A DNA stretch of 64,000 nt, taken from positions 1,054,001 through 1,118,000 of the forward strand of contig NZ_LT629766.1 of NCBI RefSeq assembly GCF_900105315.1, read 5' to 3'. The stretch is from Brevibacterium siliguriense. GTDB taxonomy: Bacteria; Actinomycetota; Actinomycetes; Actinomycetales; Brevibacteriaceae. A program made the position numbers and the translations under genes. The first letter of the stretch is position 1; every line of letters starts with the position of its first letter. Below, one piece after another: positions 8,902 through 16,376 of the stretch. Below the pieces are notes generated by a model. It made no database searches, was not told where the DNA came from, and saw only the letters and a list, made by a program, of their open reading frames with translations.

Positions 8902-9211
8902 ATCAATCCTCCCCAATGAGTCTTGCCGCCCACCGAGCCGTCGATGTCGACATCGATGACCGGCCCGGAAGTGATGTGCGTCATGATCTTAACGGTCAAA
9001 GTACTGAAAACGAAACCCTCGCCGAGGATAGCCCCGAATATTCGTGCGAAACCGTGACAATTCCGATGAAAAACGCCAAGTGCAGCAACGATATCGGTAG
9101 TTCACATAGGTATAGCCGTGCCCAGTTATCGAACGAACCGTCAGATCTGACGGAAAACGGAGTAGATTGCACTCAACGGACAATGTGGCCCACGAGAGGT
9201 GTGAGAGAAGT
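8902..9211. other. divergent intergenic region, no gene seen
   Basis: 310 bases between the APC permease and MBL hydrolase starts. No open frame has a credible ribosome binding site. It is AT-richer than its surroundings and holds the perfect palindrome at 9138-9153, so it most likely carries both promoters and an operator. Confidence 0.6.
9138..9153. promoter_or_regulatory. 16-bp perfect palindrome, candidate operator
   Basis: CCGTCAGATCTGACGG is fully self-complementary and lies 59 bases upstream of the MBL hydrolase start, in the shared permease/hydrolase promoter region. The cognate regulator is unknown and not obvious nearby. Confidence 0.5.
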
Positions 9212-10294
9212 ATGGCGATCGAAACGCTCAGTTCCCAGCAGTCAGCGGCATGGAGGGACCGAGTCCTGCCCCCTGTCGAACAGGTCGCCGACGGTGTCTG
9301 GGCCCTTCCGGTCCCGATCCCGAACAACCCCCTCGTCTACACCTACTGCTATGCCATCGCAGACGGCTCCGGCGTCGTTCTCATCGACCCGGGCTGGGAC
9401 GGCAAGGACCAGTATCAGGCGCTCACCTCGGCGCTTAACGACCTCGGCTTCACGGTTGCCGACATCCACGGAATCGCGATCACCCACTATCACCGCGACC
9501 ACATCGGGCTCGTGCCCGCACTGCTCGCGAAGAACCCCGACGCCTGGGTCGCGATGCACGGCGAGGACCTGCGTGCGATCAAACGCTTCTACACCAATGC
9601 AGTCGACCTCGGCACCGGCATCGATCCCAACCTCAACATCGCCCGTGCCTACGGTGTGCCTGAGGACCGCTGGGCCGAAGTCGAAAGCCTCCAGGTCGGA
9701 TCGAGCAAGGGCGGGTCGAAGAGCGACTCGATGGACCTGTACAAGCAGGCGATGAGCCAGCTGCCCGAGAACATCCACGTCCTCGACGACGGCACCGAAC
9801 TCCCGCTCGACGAGGGTCGGGTGACGGCCATGTGGACGCCCGGACACACCTACGGACACTCGGCATTCGTTCGCGACGAGGACAAGCTGTTCTTCTCCGG
9901 CGACCACGTGCTGCCGACGATCACCCCGAACATCGGCCTCGATTCCGGCGCGATCACGCACAGCCTCGGCGACTACCTGCGCTCACTGGAGAAGATCGGC
10001 CAGCTCGACGAGGACGTGTCGGTGCTGCCGGCCCACGGATTCCGCTTCACCGGACTCCACGACCGCAAGGTCGAGCTCGTCGAACATCACCACGAGCGCC
10101 TCGGTGAGATCCGTGCGCGCATGGAGGCCACCGACGACCACAGCGTCTACTCGATCGCTGCCGGCCTGCACTGGTCTCGAGGCTTCGAGAGCCTGCACAA
10201 CTTCAATCTCTTCGCCGCCCTTGCCGAAACCGCCGCGCACATGCATTATCTCGGTATCGACATCGGCGTCGGCTCTCTCGTCGGCAAGGACTGA
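9212..10294 (+). CDS. MBL-fold metallo-hydrolase
   Basis: A 360-residue cytoplasmic metallo-beta-lactamase-fold hydrolase. The dinuclear metal motif is T-HYHRDH at residues 91-97. Downstream come GHTYGHS (third metal His) and SGDHVLP (bridging Asp), and a C-terminal helical extension like the LACTB2/BLH type follows. Such proteins hydrolyse thioesters, lactones or nucleic acids; which one applies here cannot be said. The ATG at 9212 (MAIETL) follows GTGAGAGAAG; the 15 extra upstream codons have no such site. The C45 acyltransferase starts 25 nt after its stop with its own strong site, so the two are probably one operon acting on the same acylated substrate. Confidence 0.85.
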   Translation: MAIETLSSQQSAAWRDRVLPPVEQVADGVWALPVPIPNNPLVYTYCYAIADGSGVVLIDPGWDGKDQYQALTSALNDLGFTVADIHGIAITHYHRDHIGLVPALLAKNPDAWVAMHGEDLRAIKRFYTNAVDLGTGIDPNLNIARAYGVPEDRWAEVESLQVGSSKGGSKSDSMDLYKQAMSQLPENIHVLDDGTELPLDEGRVTAMWTPGHTYGHSAFVRDEDKLFFSGDHVLPTITPNIGLDSGAITHSLGDYLRSLEKIGQLDEDVSVLPAHGFRFTGLHDRKVELVEHHHERLGEIRARMEATDDHSVYSIAAGLHWSRGFESLHNFNLFAALAETAAHMHYLGIDIGVGSLVGKD

Positions 10295-10319
10295 GCCGCC
10301 GGCCGAAGGAGGAGGCACC

Positions 10320-11549
10320 ATGAGCACCGAATTCGTCCCCGCCGCCGAGGTGCGGCCCGCGACCTTCGCCGTCCGTGCGAGCGACCACGTTGCCCGCGGC
10401 CGGCTGCGCGGCGAGGAACTCCGAACGGGAATCGCCTCTGCCTTGGACGCGTATCGGCGTTACTTCTCGCACCTGTCCATCGCCGAAGCGGCCGTGCAGT
10501 CAGCGGCAGGATCGAGTCTTGAGCGACTCCGAGAATGGTGGCCGACCGGCGCGGAGGAGGCCGAAGCCGTGGCCGCCGGCGCCGGCATCGACGTCGCCGA
10601 GCTCATGGAGATCATCGCCCGTACCGAGATCATGACTCAGGCGACGGCTGCACCGACCGAATGCTCGACCGTCAGCCACACCAGCTCAGGCGCGTCCGTG
10701 GCCGCGCAGAACTGGGATTGGGCGGCGGACTTCTCCACACTGTGGCACTTCAACGATGTCGGCGCCGTGCCCGGGCAGCACCGGCATGTGGGCATCGCCG
10801 AATTCGGAATGCTCGGCAAGATCGGTCTCAATGAGGCAGGCGTCGGGGTGCTGCTCAACATCCTCAAACACGCCGGTGACGAGGCCGGGGGAGTGCCCAT
10901 CCACATGATCCTCGCCCGGGTCCTGGCCGAAGCGGCCACCCTCGCCGAGGCGCTCGAGATCATCGACTCGGCCCCGACCTCATCGTCGTCGATCATCACC
11001 GTCATCACCGCCGAGGCGGCCGTGCAGGTCGAGATCGCCGGTGCACTCAAGCGCGAGCGACGGGCACGGGCGACGAGTCAGAGCGACGGAGAGACGGGGA
11101 GGTCCGGGTTCCTCATCCACACGAACCACTTCCTACATCCGGATCTGCTCGACGGTGCACTCGAGCTGCGCCCCGATTCGACCTCGCAGGAGCGTTACCG
11201 TCACCTCGCCGAGGCGGTCGTGCGCTTCGAAGCCGAACGTGCGCTGGCGAGCGGCGGAGAGGCTCCGGCTGATGGTGCCGCTGAGTCCGACAGCGTCGCC
11301 TTGACTGACGGTGCCGTCTCGACCGACGGCGCGAAGAACTCGCCGGTCACGGTCGGAGATCTCACGAAGCTGCTGACGACGGGCCCGGGAGAGGCTCCCG
11401 TATGCTGCACTCCGGCGCCCGGTGCCGCCTACGGAGATCGTTCGGCGACCCTGGTGAGCGTGCGCATCGACCCTGCGCGCAGGCAGATCGACCTCGCTCC
11501 CGGCTCACCGGCCGACGGTCTGCACGGAAACCGCCGCTTCCAGCTCTGA
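10320..11549 (+). CDS. C45-family acyltransferase/amidase (acyl-CoA:6-APA acyltransferase-like)
   Basis: 409 residues of the peptidase C45 (Ntn-hydrolase) family, which includes isopenicillin-N N-acyltransferase and carcinine hydrolase. The nucleophile is Cys115 in TECSTV, followed by the family pattern AAQNWDW and a later NEAGVGVLLN. Members cut or swap amide-linked acyl groups after self-cleavage before the cysteine. A variable Ala/Glu/Asp-rich insert lies near residues 310-340 before the conserved C-terminus (TVCCTP-like stretch reading APVCCTPAPG). The ATG at 10320 follows AAGGAGGAGG. It is paired with the MBL hydrolase, and divergent from the APC permease, which suggests use of an N-acylated amino acid or peptide. 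The substrate is unproven. Confidence 0.82.
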   Translation: MSTEFVPAAEVRPATFAVRASDHVARGRLRGEELRTGIASALDAYRRYFSHLSIAEAAVQSAAGSSLERLREWWPTGAEEAEAVAAGAGIDVAELMEIIARTEIMTQATAAPTECSTVSHTSSGASVAAQNWDWAADFSTLWHFNDVGAVPGQHRHVGIAEFGMLGKIGLNEAGVGVLLNILKHAGDEAGGVPIHMILARVLAEAATLAEALEIIDSAPTSSSSIITVITAEAAVQVEIAGALKRERRARATSQSDGETGRSGFLIHTNHFLHPDLLDGALELRPDSTSQERYRHLAEAVVRFEAERALASGGEAPADGAAESDSVALTDGAVSTDGAKNSPVTVGDLTKLLTTGPGEAPVCCTPAPGAAYGDRSATLVSVRIDPARRQIDLAPGSPADGLHGNRRFQL

Positions 11550-11577
11550 ACCGGCGGCGGTCCCACACGGGGTCGAG

Positions 11578-12564
11578 TCAGTCGGAACTCTCGGTCGCCT
11601 CGGCGGCTTCCTGCTCGCGCATCTCGATGACAGCGTCGAGGGCGGAGGCGATCGCATCGTCGTTCTCCAGCGCGGCCTGGATGAGGCGCCACGGCACGAG
11701 GTCGAGGTTCTGATCGCCGATGACGAAGCGGATGAACGGCTGCCTGCTGCGCGGGTCGTCGGCTTCGAGTTCGGCGCCGTAGCGCCACTGGCCGAAGGCG
11801 ATGCGGCGCACCGTCTCACCGATGAAGCGCATGGCACCGGCGGTGTAGGGAGTCTCGTCCTCGGCGATCATGTCGTCGGGGCCGTCGTAGCGGACTGCGA
11901 CCTGCTTGCCCAGGCGCGCGAGGCTCTCTCGGTCGAAGCCCCACGAGCTCGGATCGGCCTGCTCCTGAGTCCAGGCGGCGATGCCCGGTTCGACAGTGCC
12001 GATGAAGCGGGTGAGGAATTCGACCTCCTCCTCGCTCGAATTCTCGGCGTTGAGCACGCCGAGTGAGAGCCCCGTACATTTGCGTCTGGGCTGCCCGTCC
12101 CCGCCGAGGAGTTCCCTGGCCTTCTCGAGCACCGCGGTGAAGACCTCGGCGCTGCGCTGATCGACAGCGGCCAGCACGATGCCCACCAGCGGAATCGGCT
12201 CACCGGCGGCCGGACCGTCGGCGTTGTCGGGGCGGATGAATGGCATCCCGTTGCCCGTCGACTCGTCGTGGTCCCAGACCCCGCCGATCGCGCGCAGATA
12301 GGTTTCGCCGAGGTAGCGGATGAGTCCTTCGAAGAAGCGACGGTGCTCCGGTTTGAGGATCTCTTCGGTGCTCGGGAACTTCGAGAGCACGAAGAGTTCG
12401 AGCATCGGCAGTGACTTCGGCCCGAAGTCCTTCGGGAACTTCACGGCCTCCCCGTCCTCGGTCTCGAAGGTTTCGGGGAGGTCAGCGAGGACGAACGCGC
12501 CGAGGCGGACGTCCATGTTGTTGATGAAAGCGGAGAATTCGCGCTGGAGTTCGTTCACGGGCAC
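11578..12564 (-). CDS. unknown protein with internal duplication
   Basis: A 328-residue soluble protein that I cannot assign to a named family. It consists of two similar halves: YLGETYLRAIGGVW...PLVGIVLAAVDQ in the first (about residues 80-145) lines up with FIGETVRRIAFGQW...DLVPWRLIQAALEN in the second (about 245-305), and each is preceded by a segment on leucine/valine-rich helices. The first half also has a Lys/Pro-rich FPKDFGPKSLPMLELFV segment. The GTG at 12564 or the in-frame GTG at 12558 could start it; TAAGG spacing favours 12558. It converges on the C45 gene and lies just beyond the TetR gene on the same strand. Confidence 0.65.
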   Translation of the reverse strand: MPVNELQREFSAFINNMDVRLGAFVLADLPETFETEDGEAVKFPKDFGPKSLPMLELFVLSKFPSTEEILKPEHRRFFEGLIRYLGETYLRAIGGVWDHDESTGNGMPFIRPDNADGPAAGEPIPLVGIVLAAVDQRSAEVFTAVLEKARELLGGDGQPRRKCTGLSLGVLNAENSSEEEVEFLTRFIGTVEPGIAAWTQEQADPSSWGFDRESLARLGKQVAVRYDGPDDMIAEDETPYTAGAMRFIGETVRRIAFGQWRYGAELEADDPRSRQPFIRFVIGDQNLDLVPWRLIQAALENDDAIASALDAVIEMREQEAAEATESSD

Positions 12565-12599
12565 AACCTTAGTGCCTCGAAGTGCTTCGTCGGGTCCGT

Positions 12600-13262
12600 T
12601 CAGTCCTGGTGTTCGGGGCAGAAGTCGATGAGGTGCATGAGGACTTCGACGATGAGGGCCGGGTCGATATCGACATGCTCATCCATCGCCTTGCCGGCCG
12701 CTGCCGACAGCGCGATCCGGTTGAATACGGAGATGATGACGGTGAGGAAGTCGTCGATCGGCTGCTTCGTCGTGGCTCCGACGATGTCGAGGGCCGTGGT
12801 GACCAAGGCGGCCAGACGCTCGAACTGGGAGTTGTTGAGTTCGACATAGCGGGCGTGGAGATGGGGCACCCGGAGGCAGTAGAGTTCGATCTCCTGCTCG
12901 GTGATGGTCTCGGCGACGGTCTGCTTCTTCTCATTGAAGACATCGTCGATGAACGTCGTCATCAGCGTCTTGATCTCCGGGACCTCGGTCGTCGCGGTCA
13001 GCTGCTCGGTCCACCGTCGGATCGTGGCATCAAGCCGGTCGAGGTTCTCCGAGGTCCGCATCTCGATGATCGCGAGCACCAGGTCGTCACGGCTGGAGAA
13101 GTTCGAGTAGAACGCCCCGCGGGTCAGCCCTCCGGCCTCGCAGATCTCCTCGATCGAGGCGCCGTCGATGCCGCGCACGGCGAAGACCGAGATGCCGGCC
13201 TGAACGAGGGTGGATCGGGTCTGGCGTCTGCGCGGGCTGAGTTCGTCTGTGTTCATCGTCAT
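12600..13262 (-). CDS. TetR-family transcriptional regulator
   Basis: A 220-residue regulator. The N-terminal TetR helix-turn-helix is clear (SIEEICEAGGLTRGAFYSNFSSRDDLV, about residues 33-59, written here as the HTH). The C-terminal half is the variable all-helical ligand domain. It is divergently arranged with the MMPL/YhgE pair, and the spacer carries two copies of the same 14-bp palindrome, so local repression of the transporter released by an exported compound is the natural reading. ATGs at 13262 and 13256 are both possible. Longer translation into the operator region is rejected because it has no family similarity. Confidence 0.88.
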   Translation of the reverse strand: MTMNTDELSPRRRQTRSTLVQAGISVFAVRGIDGASIEEICEAGGLTRGAFYSNFSSRDDLVLAIIEMRTSENLDRLDATIRRWTEQLTATTEVPEIKTLMTTFIDDVFNEKKQTVAETITEQEIELYCLRVPHLHARYVELNNSQFERLAALVTTALDIVGATTKQPIDDFLTVIISVFNRIALSAAAGKAMDEHVDIDPALIVEVLMHLIDFCPEHQD

Positions 13263-13374
13263 TTCGTCGCGGTGGTGTCGGCGATGGCCAAGGTGGTGCC
13301 GGCGGCTGAGCATCTCATGAGAATCCTCGCTCAACCTGGGATCCATTTGCATGGAGGGTGGGTATTGCACAACA

Positions 13375-13405
13375 ATACAATACTGTATCCAATACATTTT
13401 TGTAT
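13375..13405. promoter_or_regulatory. tandem TetR operator, two ATACA-N4-TGTAT sites
   Basis: Two identical half-site arrangements, ATACA-ATAC-TGTAT at 13375-13388 and ATACA-TTTT-TGTAT at 13392-13405, start 17 bp apart. They end 10 bases before the GTG of the MMPL gene, just ahead of its CGAGG ribosome site. The position would block both transcription and ribosome access for the exporter operon. Confidence 0.7.
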
Positions 13406-13415
13406 CGAGGTTTTC

Positions 13416-16376
13416 GTGTCAACTTTCCTCTACGCTCTGGGCCGTCGTGCCTATCGGACCCCGTGGCGATTCATCGCCGCGTGGCTGCTGATCTTCGCGC
13501 TCGTCGGTGCCGGAGTCGCCGCCTTCGCCAAAGACTTCGACAACGACTTCACACTCCCGGGTTCGGAGGCGCAGACCGCTCTCGACTCGATGAAGGCGAC
13601 GTTCCCCGAAGCCGCCGGGGTCTCCGCCTCGGTGATCGTCGTCGCCGACGACGGCGATTCGGTCGAGGACGAGAAGTACAAGGACGCGATCGAAGACGAG
13701 ATCGAGCGGATCGAGGATCTCCCCCACGTCGACACGGTGACCTCCCCGTATTCCGACCTCGTCGAAGGGGCCATCAGCAAGGACGAGTCGGCGGCGATGA
13801 TCTCCGTCCAATACGACGGCACTCAGCAGGACGTCGGGGAGGACGCCGGCGACGACCTCATCGAGGCCCTCGACCCGCTGCGTGATGCCCTGCCCGGCGC
13901 GCAGGTCGAAGGCGGCGGTGAGCTCTTCCAGATCACCGGTGTCGAGATCTCCTGGGTCGAAGGCATCGGCGTCGTCATCGCCTTCATCGTCCTCCTGCTC
14001 ACCCTCGGTTCCTTCCGCGCCGCGGGAATGCCGCTGATCACTGCGCTCATCGGCGTTGGCATCTCCGTGCTGCTCATCGTCGGCGGCACCGCATTCGCGA
14101 CGATCAACTCCTCCTCGATCATGCTCGCGCTCATGCTCGGCCTGGCCGTGGGCATCGACTACGCACTCTTCATCGTCTCCCGCGCCCGCGACCTCCTCGC
14201 CGAAGGCCATGACCCCATCGAGGCGGCTGGACGTGCCGTCGCAACGGCCGGGTCCGCCGTCGTCTTCGCAGGCATGACCGTGATGATCGCGCTCCTCGGC
14301 CTGTCCCTGGCCGGAATCCCCTTCCTCACGATCATGGGCATCGGCGCTTCCGGCTCCGTTGCCGTGGCCGTGATGATCTCCCTGACGATGGTCCCCGCCC
14401 TGCTGGGACTCGTGAAGTCCAAGATCACCCCGAAGCCGACGAAGCGCTACCGGAAGGCCTACGCCGCGGCCGCTCAGCGGGAGACGACGGGCACGACCGC
14501 CTCGGCGAAGGGAACATCGACCGGCACCGAGGCAGGCGACGGTTCCACAGGAACCCCCACTGAGGGGACCGACCCGGCACTGCGGGAGAGGATCGCCGAT
14601 GAGGCGCGCGCCGAGGGCGGCGATCCGTACCCGCCGACGATCATGAACAAGTTCTTCGCCGGGTGGCTCAAAGTCGTCACGAAGATCCCGCTGCTGACGA
14701 TCGTCGTCATCGTGGGCGGCCTCGCGCTCTTCGCGATCCCCGCTGCCCAACTCCAACTGTCCCTGCCCACTGCAGGCGACCAGGAGCAGGGCACCCCGGC
14801 GCGGGCGACCTACGACCTCATCGACGAGCACTTCGGGCCCGGCTACAACGGCCCCCTGGTCATGACCAGCCAGATCGTGACCAGCGATGATCCGCTCGGA
14901 GACGTCGAGGAGATCGAGAAGCGCATCGAGAAGGTCGACGGCGTCGAGAAGGTCATCATGGCCACTCCGAACCGGGACGCGACCGTCGGGCTCTTCCAGA
15001 TCATTCCGACGACAGCTTCCGACGATCCGGCGACCCTCGACACTGTGGATCGGCTGCGGGACCTCAGCACGGAGATCGAGGACGACTTCGACTTCGACAC
15101 CGCCGTCACCGGTGCCACCGCGATCCAGATCGACGTCTCGGACCAGCTCGGCAAAGCTCTCGTGCCCTTCGGCATCTTCGTCGTCGGACTCTCCATCATC
15201 CTGCTCATGATGGTCTTCCGCTCCGTGGCGGTGCCGATCAAGGCCACCGGCGGGTTCCTCCTCTCCGTCTTCGCCTCCTTCGGCACGGTCGTCCTCGTCT
15301 TCCACGACGGACTCTTCGCCGGCCCCTTGGGCATCGACGGGACGGGCCCGGTCATCAGCTTCCTGCCGATCATCGTCATGGGCATCCTCTTCGGCCTGGC
15401 CATGGACTACGAGGTGTTCCTCGTCTCAGGCATGCGCGAAGCCTATGTCCACGGCTCCTCGGCCAAGGACGCCATCAGAGCCGGATTCGCCTCCTCCGCC
15501 CGCGTCGTCTCGGCCGCAGCGATCATCATGTTCTCCGTCTTCGCGGCCTTCGTGCCCGCCGGCGAACCGATCATCAAATCGATCGCGCTCGCCCTGGCCG
15601 CCGGCATCTTCGTCGATGCCTTCCTCGTGCGCATGTCGCTGGTGCCGGCGATCATGCAGCTGCTCGGCGACAAGGCCTGGTGGCTGCCGAAGTGGCTCGA
15701 TCGGATCCTGCCGCGCCTCGACGTCGAAGGAGAGGGCCTCGCCCACGAAGTGGCCCTGCGCGACTGGCCGGAGCCCAACTCTGACTACCGGGTCTACGGG
15801 CGCGGAATCGGCGTGTACTCCGGGGTCCGCGGATTCGCCCGCGTCGACATCTCCCTGCTGCCCGGCCAGATCCTCGTCGCCAGCGGAGCCGCCCGTCGGG
15901 CCCTTCTTCTGGCCGTCTCCGGCCGCGTCGGACTCACCGCCGGAGAAATGAAGATCGGGAATCACGTCTTGCCCGAACACGCCGGACGGGTCCGCCGCCA
16001 GGTTCCCTACTTCGACCTCGGTCGGGGTGAAGCCGATCAGGCGATCAGTCTGCGCGATATCTCTCGGATGGCTGCCTCGGCGCCGGATCTGCTCGTCATC
16101 AACGGAGCGGAGAAGCTCGCTGCCGGATCACGGGACTCGTCCGGACCGGCACTGGACCTGCGCGATGTCCTGCCCGACCTTGTGGCCGGGGGCACCGCCG
16201 TCATCCTCGGCCTGCCCGACGCGGATGTGACCGGGCTCCTCAGCCCCGAAACGAACTACTTCCACCTCGACCTCGACGAGGCGCTACCCGATGAGCGAGG
16301 CGGAACCGACAGTGAAGCGGACGGCGAACACACCCGCGCCGTCGACAGCACCAACATGGAAGGTGTGCAGTCGTGA
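13416..16376 (+). CDS. MMPL/RND-family transporter with C-terminal degenerate ABC-ATPase-like domain
   Basis: 986 residues. Residues 1-770 are a standard two-half MMPL transporter with a transmembrane helix at about 18-38, two large extracytoplasmic loops and the conserved GIDYALF (about 246) and AMDYEVF (about 661) motifs with their proton-relay aspartates. After a short linker, residues 800-970 read like an ABC ATPase: an ILVASGAARRALLLAVSGRV stretch where Walker A is expected (about 817-836), then GEMKIGNHVLP, and DLLVINGAEKL in Walker-B position (about 889-899). The Walker A GKS/T and Walker B acidic pair are not conserved, so ATP hydrolysis is doubtful. The GTG at 13416 fits MSTFLY of relatives. 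It is coupled by GTGA to the YhgE gene and probably under the adjacent TetR. Confidence 0.85.
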   Translation: MSTFLYALGRRAYRTPWRFIAAWLLIFALVGAGVAAFAKDFDNDFTLPGSEAQTALDSMKATFPEAAGVSASVIVVADDGDSVEDEKYKDAIEDEIERIEDLPHVDTVTSPYSDLVEGAISKDESAAMISVQYDGTQQDVGEDAGDDLIEALDPLRDALPGAQVEGGGELFQITGVEISWVEGIGVVIAFIVLLLTLGSFRAAGMPLITALIGVGISVLLIVGGTAFATINSSSIMLALMLGLAVGIDYALFIVSRARDLLAEGHDPIEAAGRAVATAGSAVVFAGMTVMIALLGLSLAGIPFLTIMGIGASGSVAVAVMISLTMVPALLGLVKSKITPKPTKRYRKAYAAAAQRETTGTTASAKGTSTGTEAGDGSTGTPTEGTDPALRERIADEARAEGGDPYPPTIMNKFFAGWLKVVTKIPLLTIVVIVGGLALFAIPAAQLQLSLPTAGDQEQGTPARATYDLIDEHFGPGYNGPLVMTSQIVTSDDPLGDVEEIEKRIEKVDGVEKVIMATPNRDATVGLFQIIPTTASDDPATLDTVDRLRDLSTEIEDDFDFDTAVTGATAIQIDVSDQLGKALVPFGIFVVGLSIILLMMVFRSVAVPIKATGGFLLSVFASFGTVVLVFHDGLFAGPLGIDGTGPVISFLPIIVMGILFGLAMDYEVFLVSGMREAYVHGSSAKDAIRAGFASSARVVSAAAIIMFSVFAAFVPAGEPIIKSIALALAAGIFVDAFLVRMSLVPAIMQLLGDKAWWLPKWLDRILPRLDVEGEGLAHEVALRDWPEPNSDYRVYGRGIGVYSGVRGFARVDISLLPGQILVASGAARRALLLAVSGRVGLTAGEMKIGNHVLPEHAGRVRRQVPYFDLGRGEADQAISLRDISRMAASAPDLLVINGAEKLAAGSRDSSGPALDLRDVLPDLVAGGTAVILGLPDADVTGLLSPETNYFHLDLDEALPDERGGTDSEADGEHTRAVDSTNMEGVQS

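Noticed and set aside
13419-15305. 628-codon minus-strand frame over the MMPL gene
   Set aside because: It is a shadow of the MMPL transporter; its Asp/Glu/Arg-rich composition follows from the complement of transmembrane codons.
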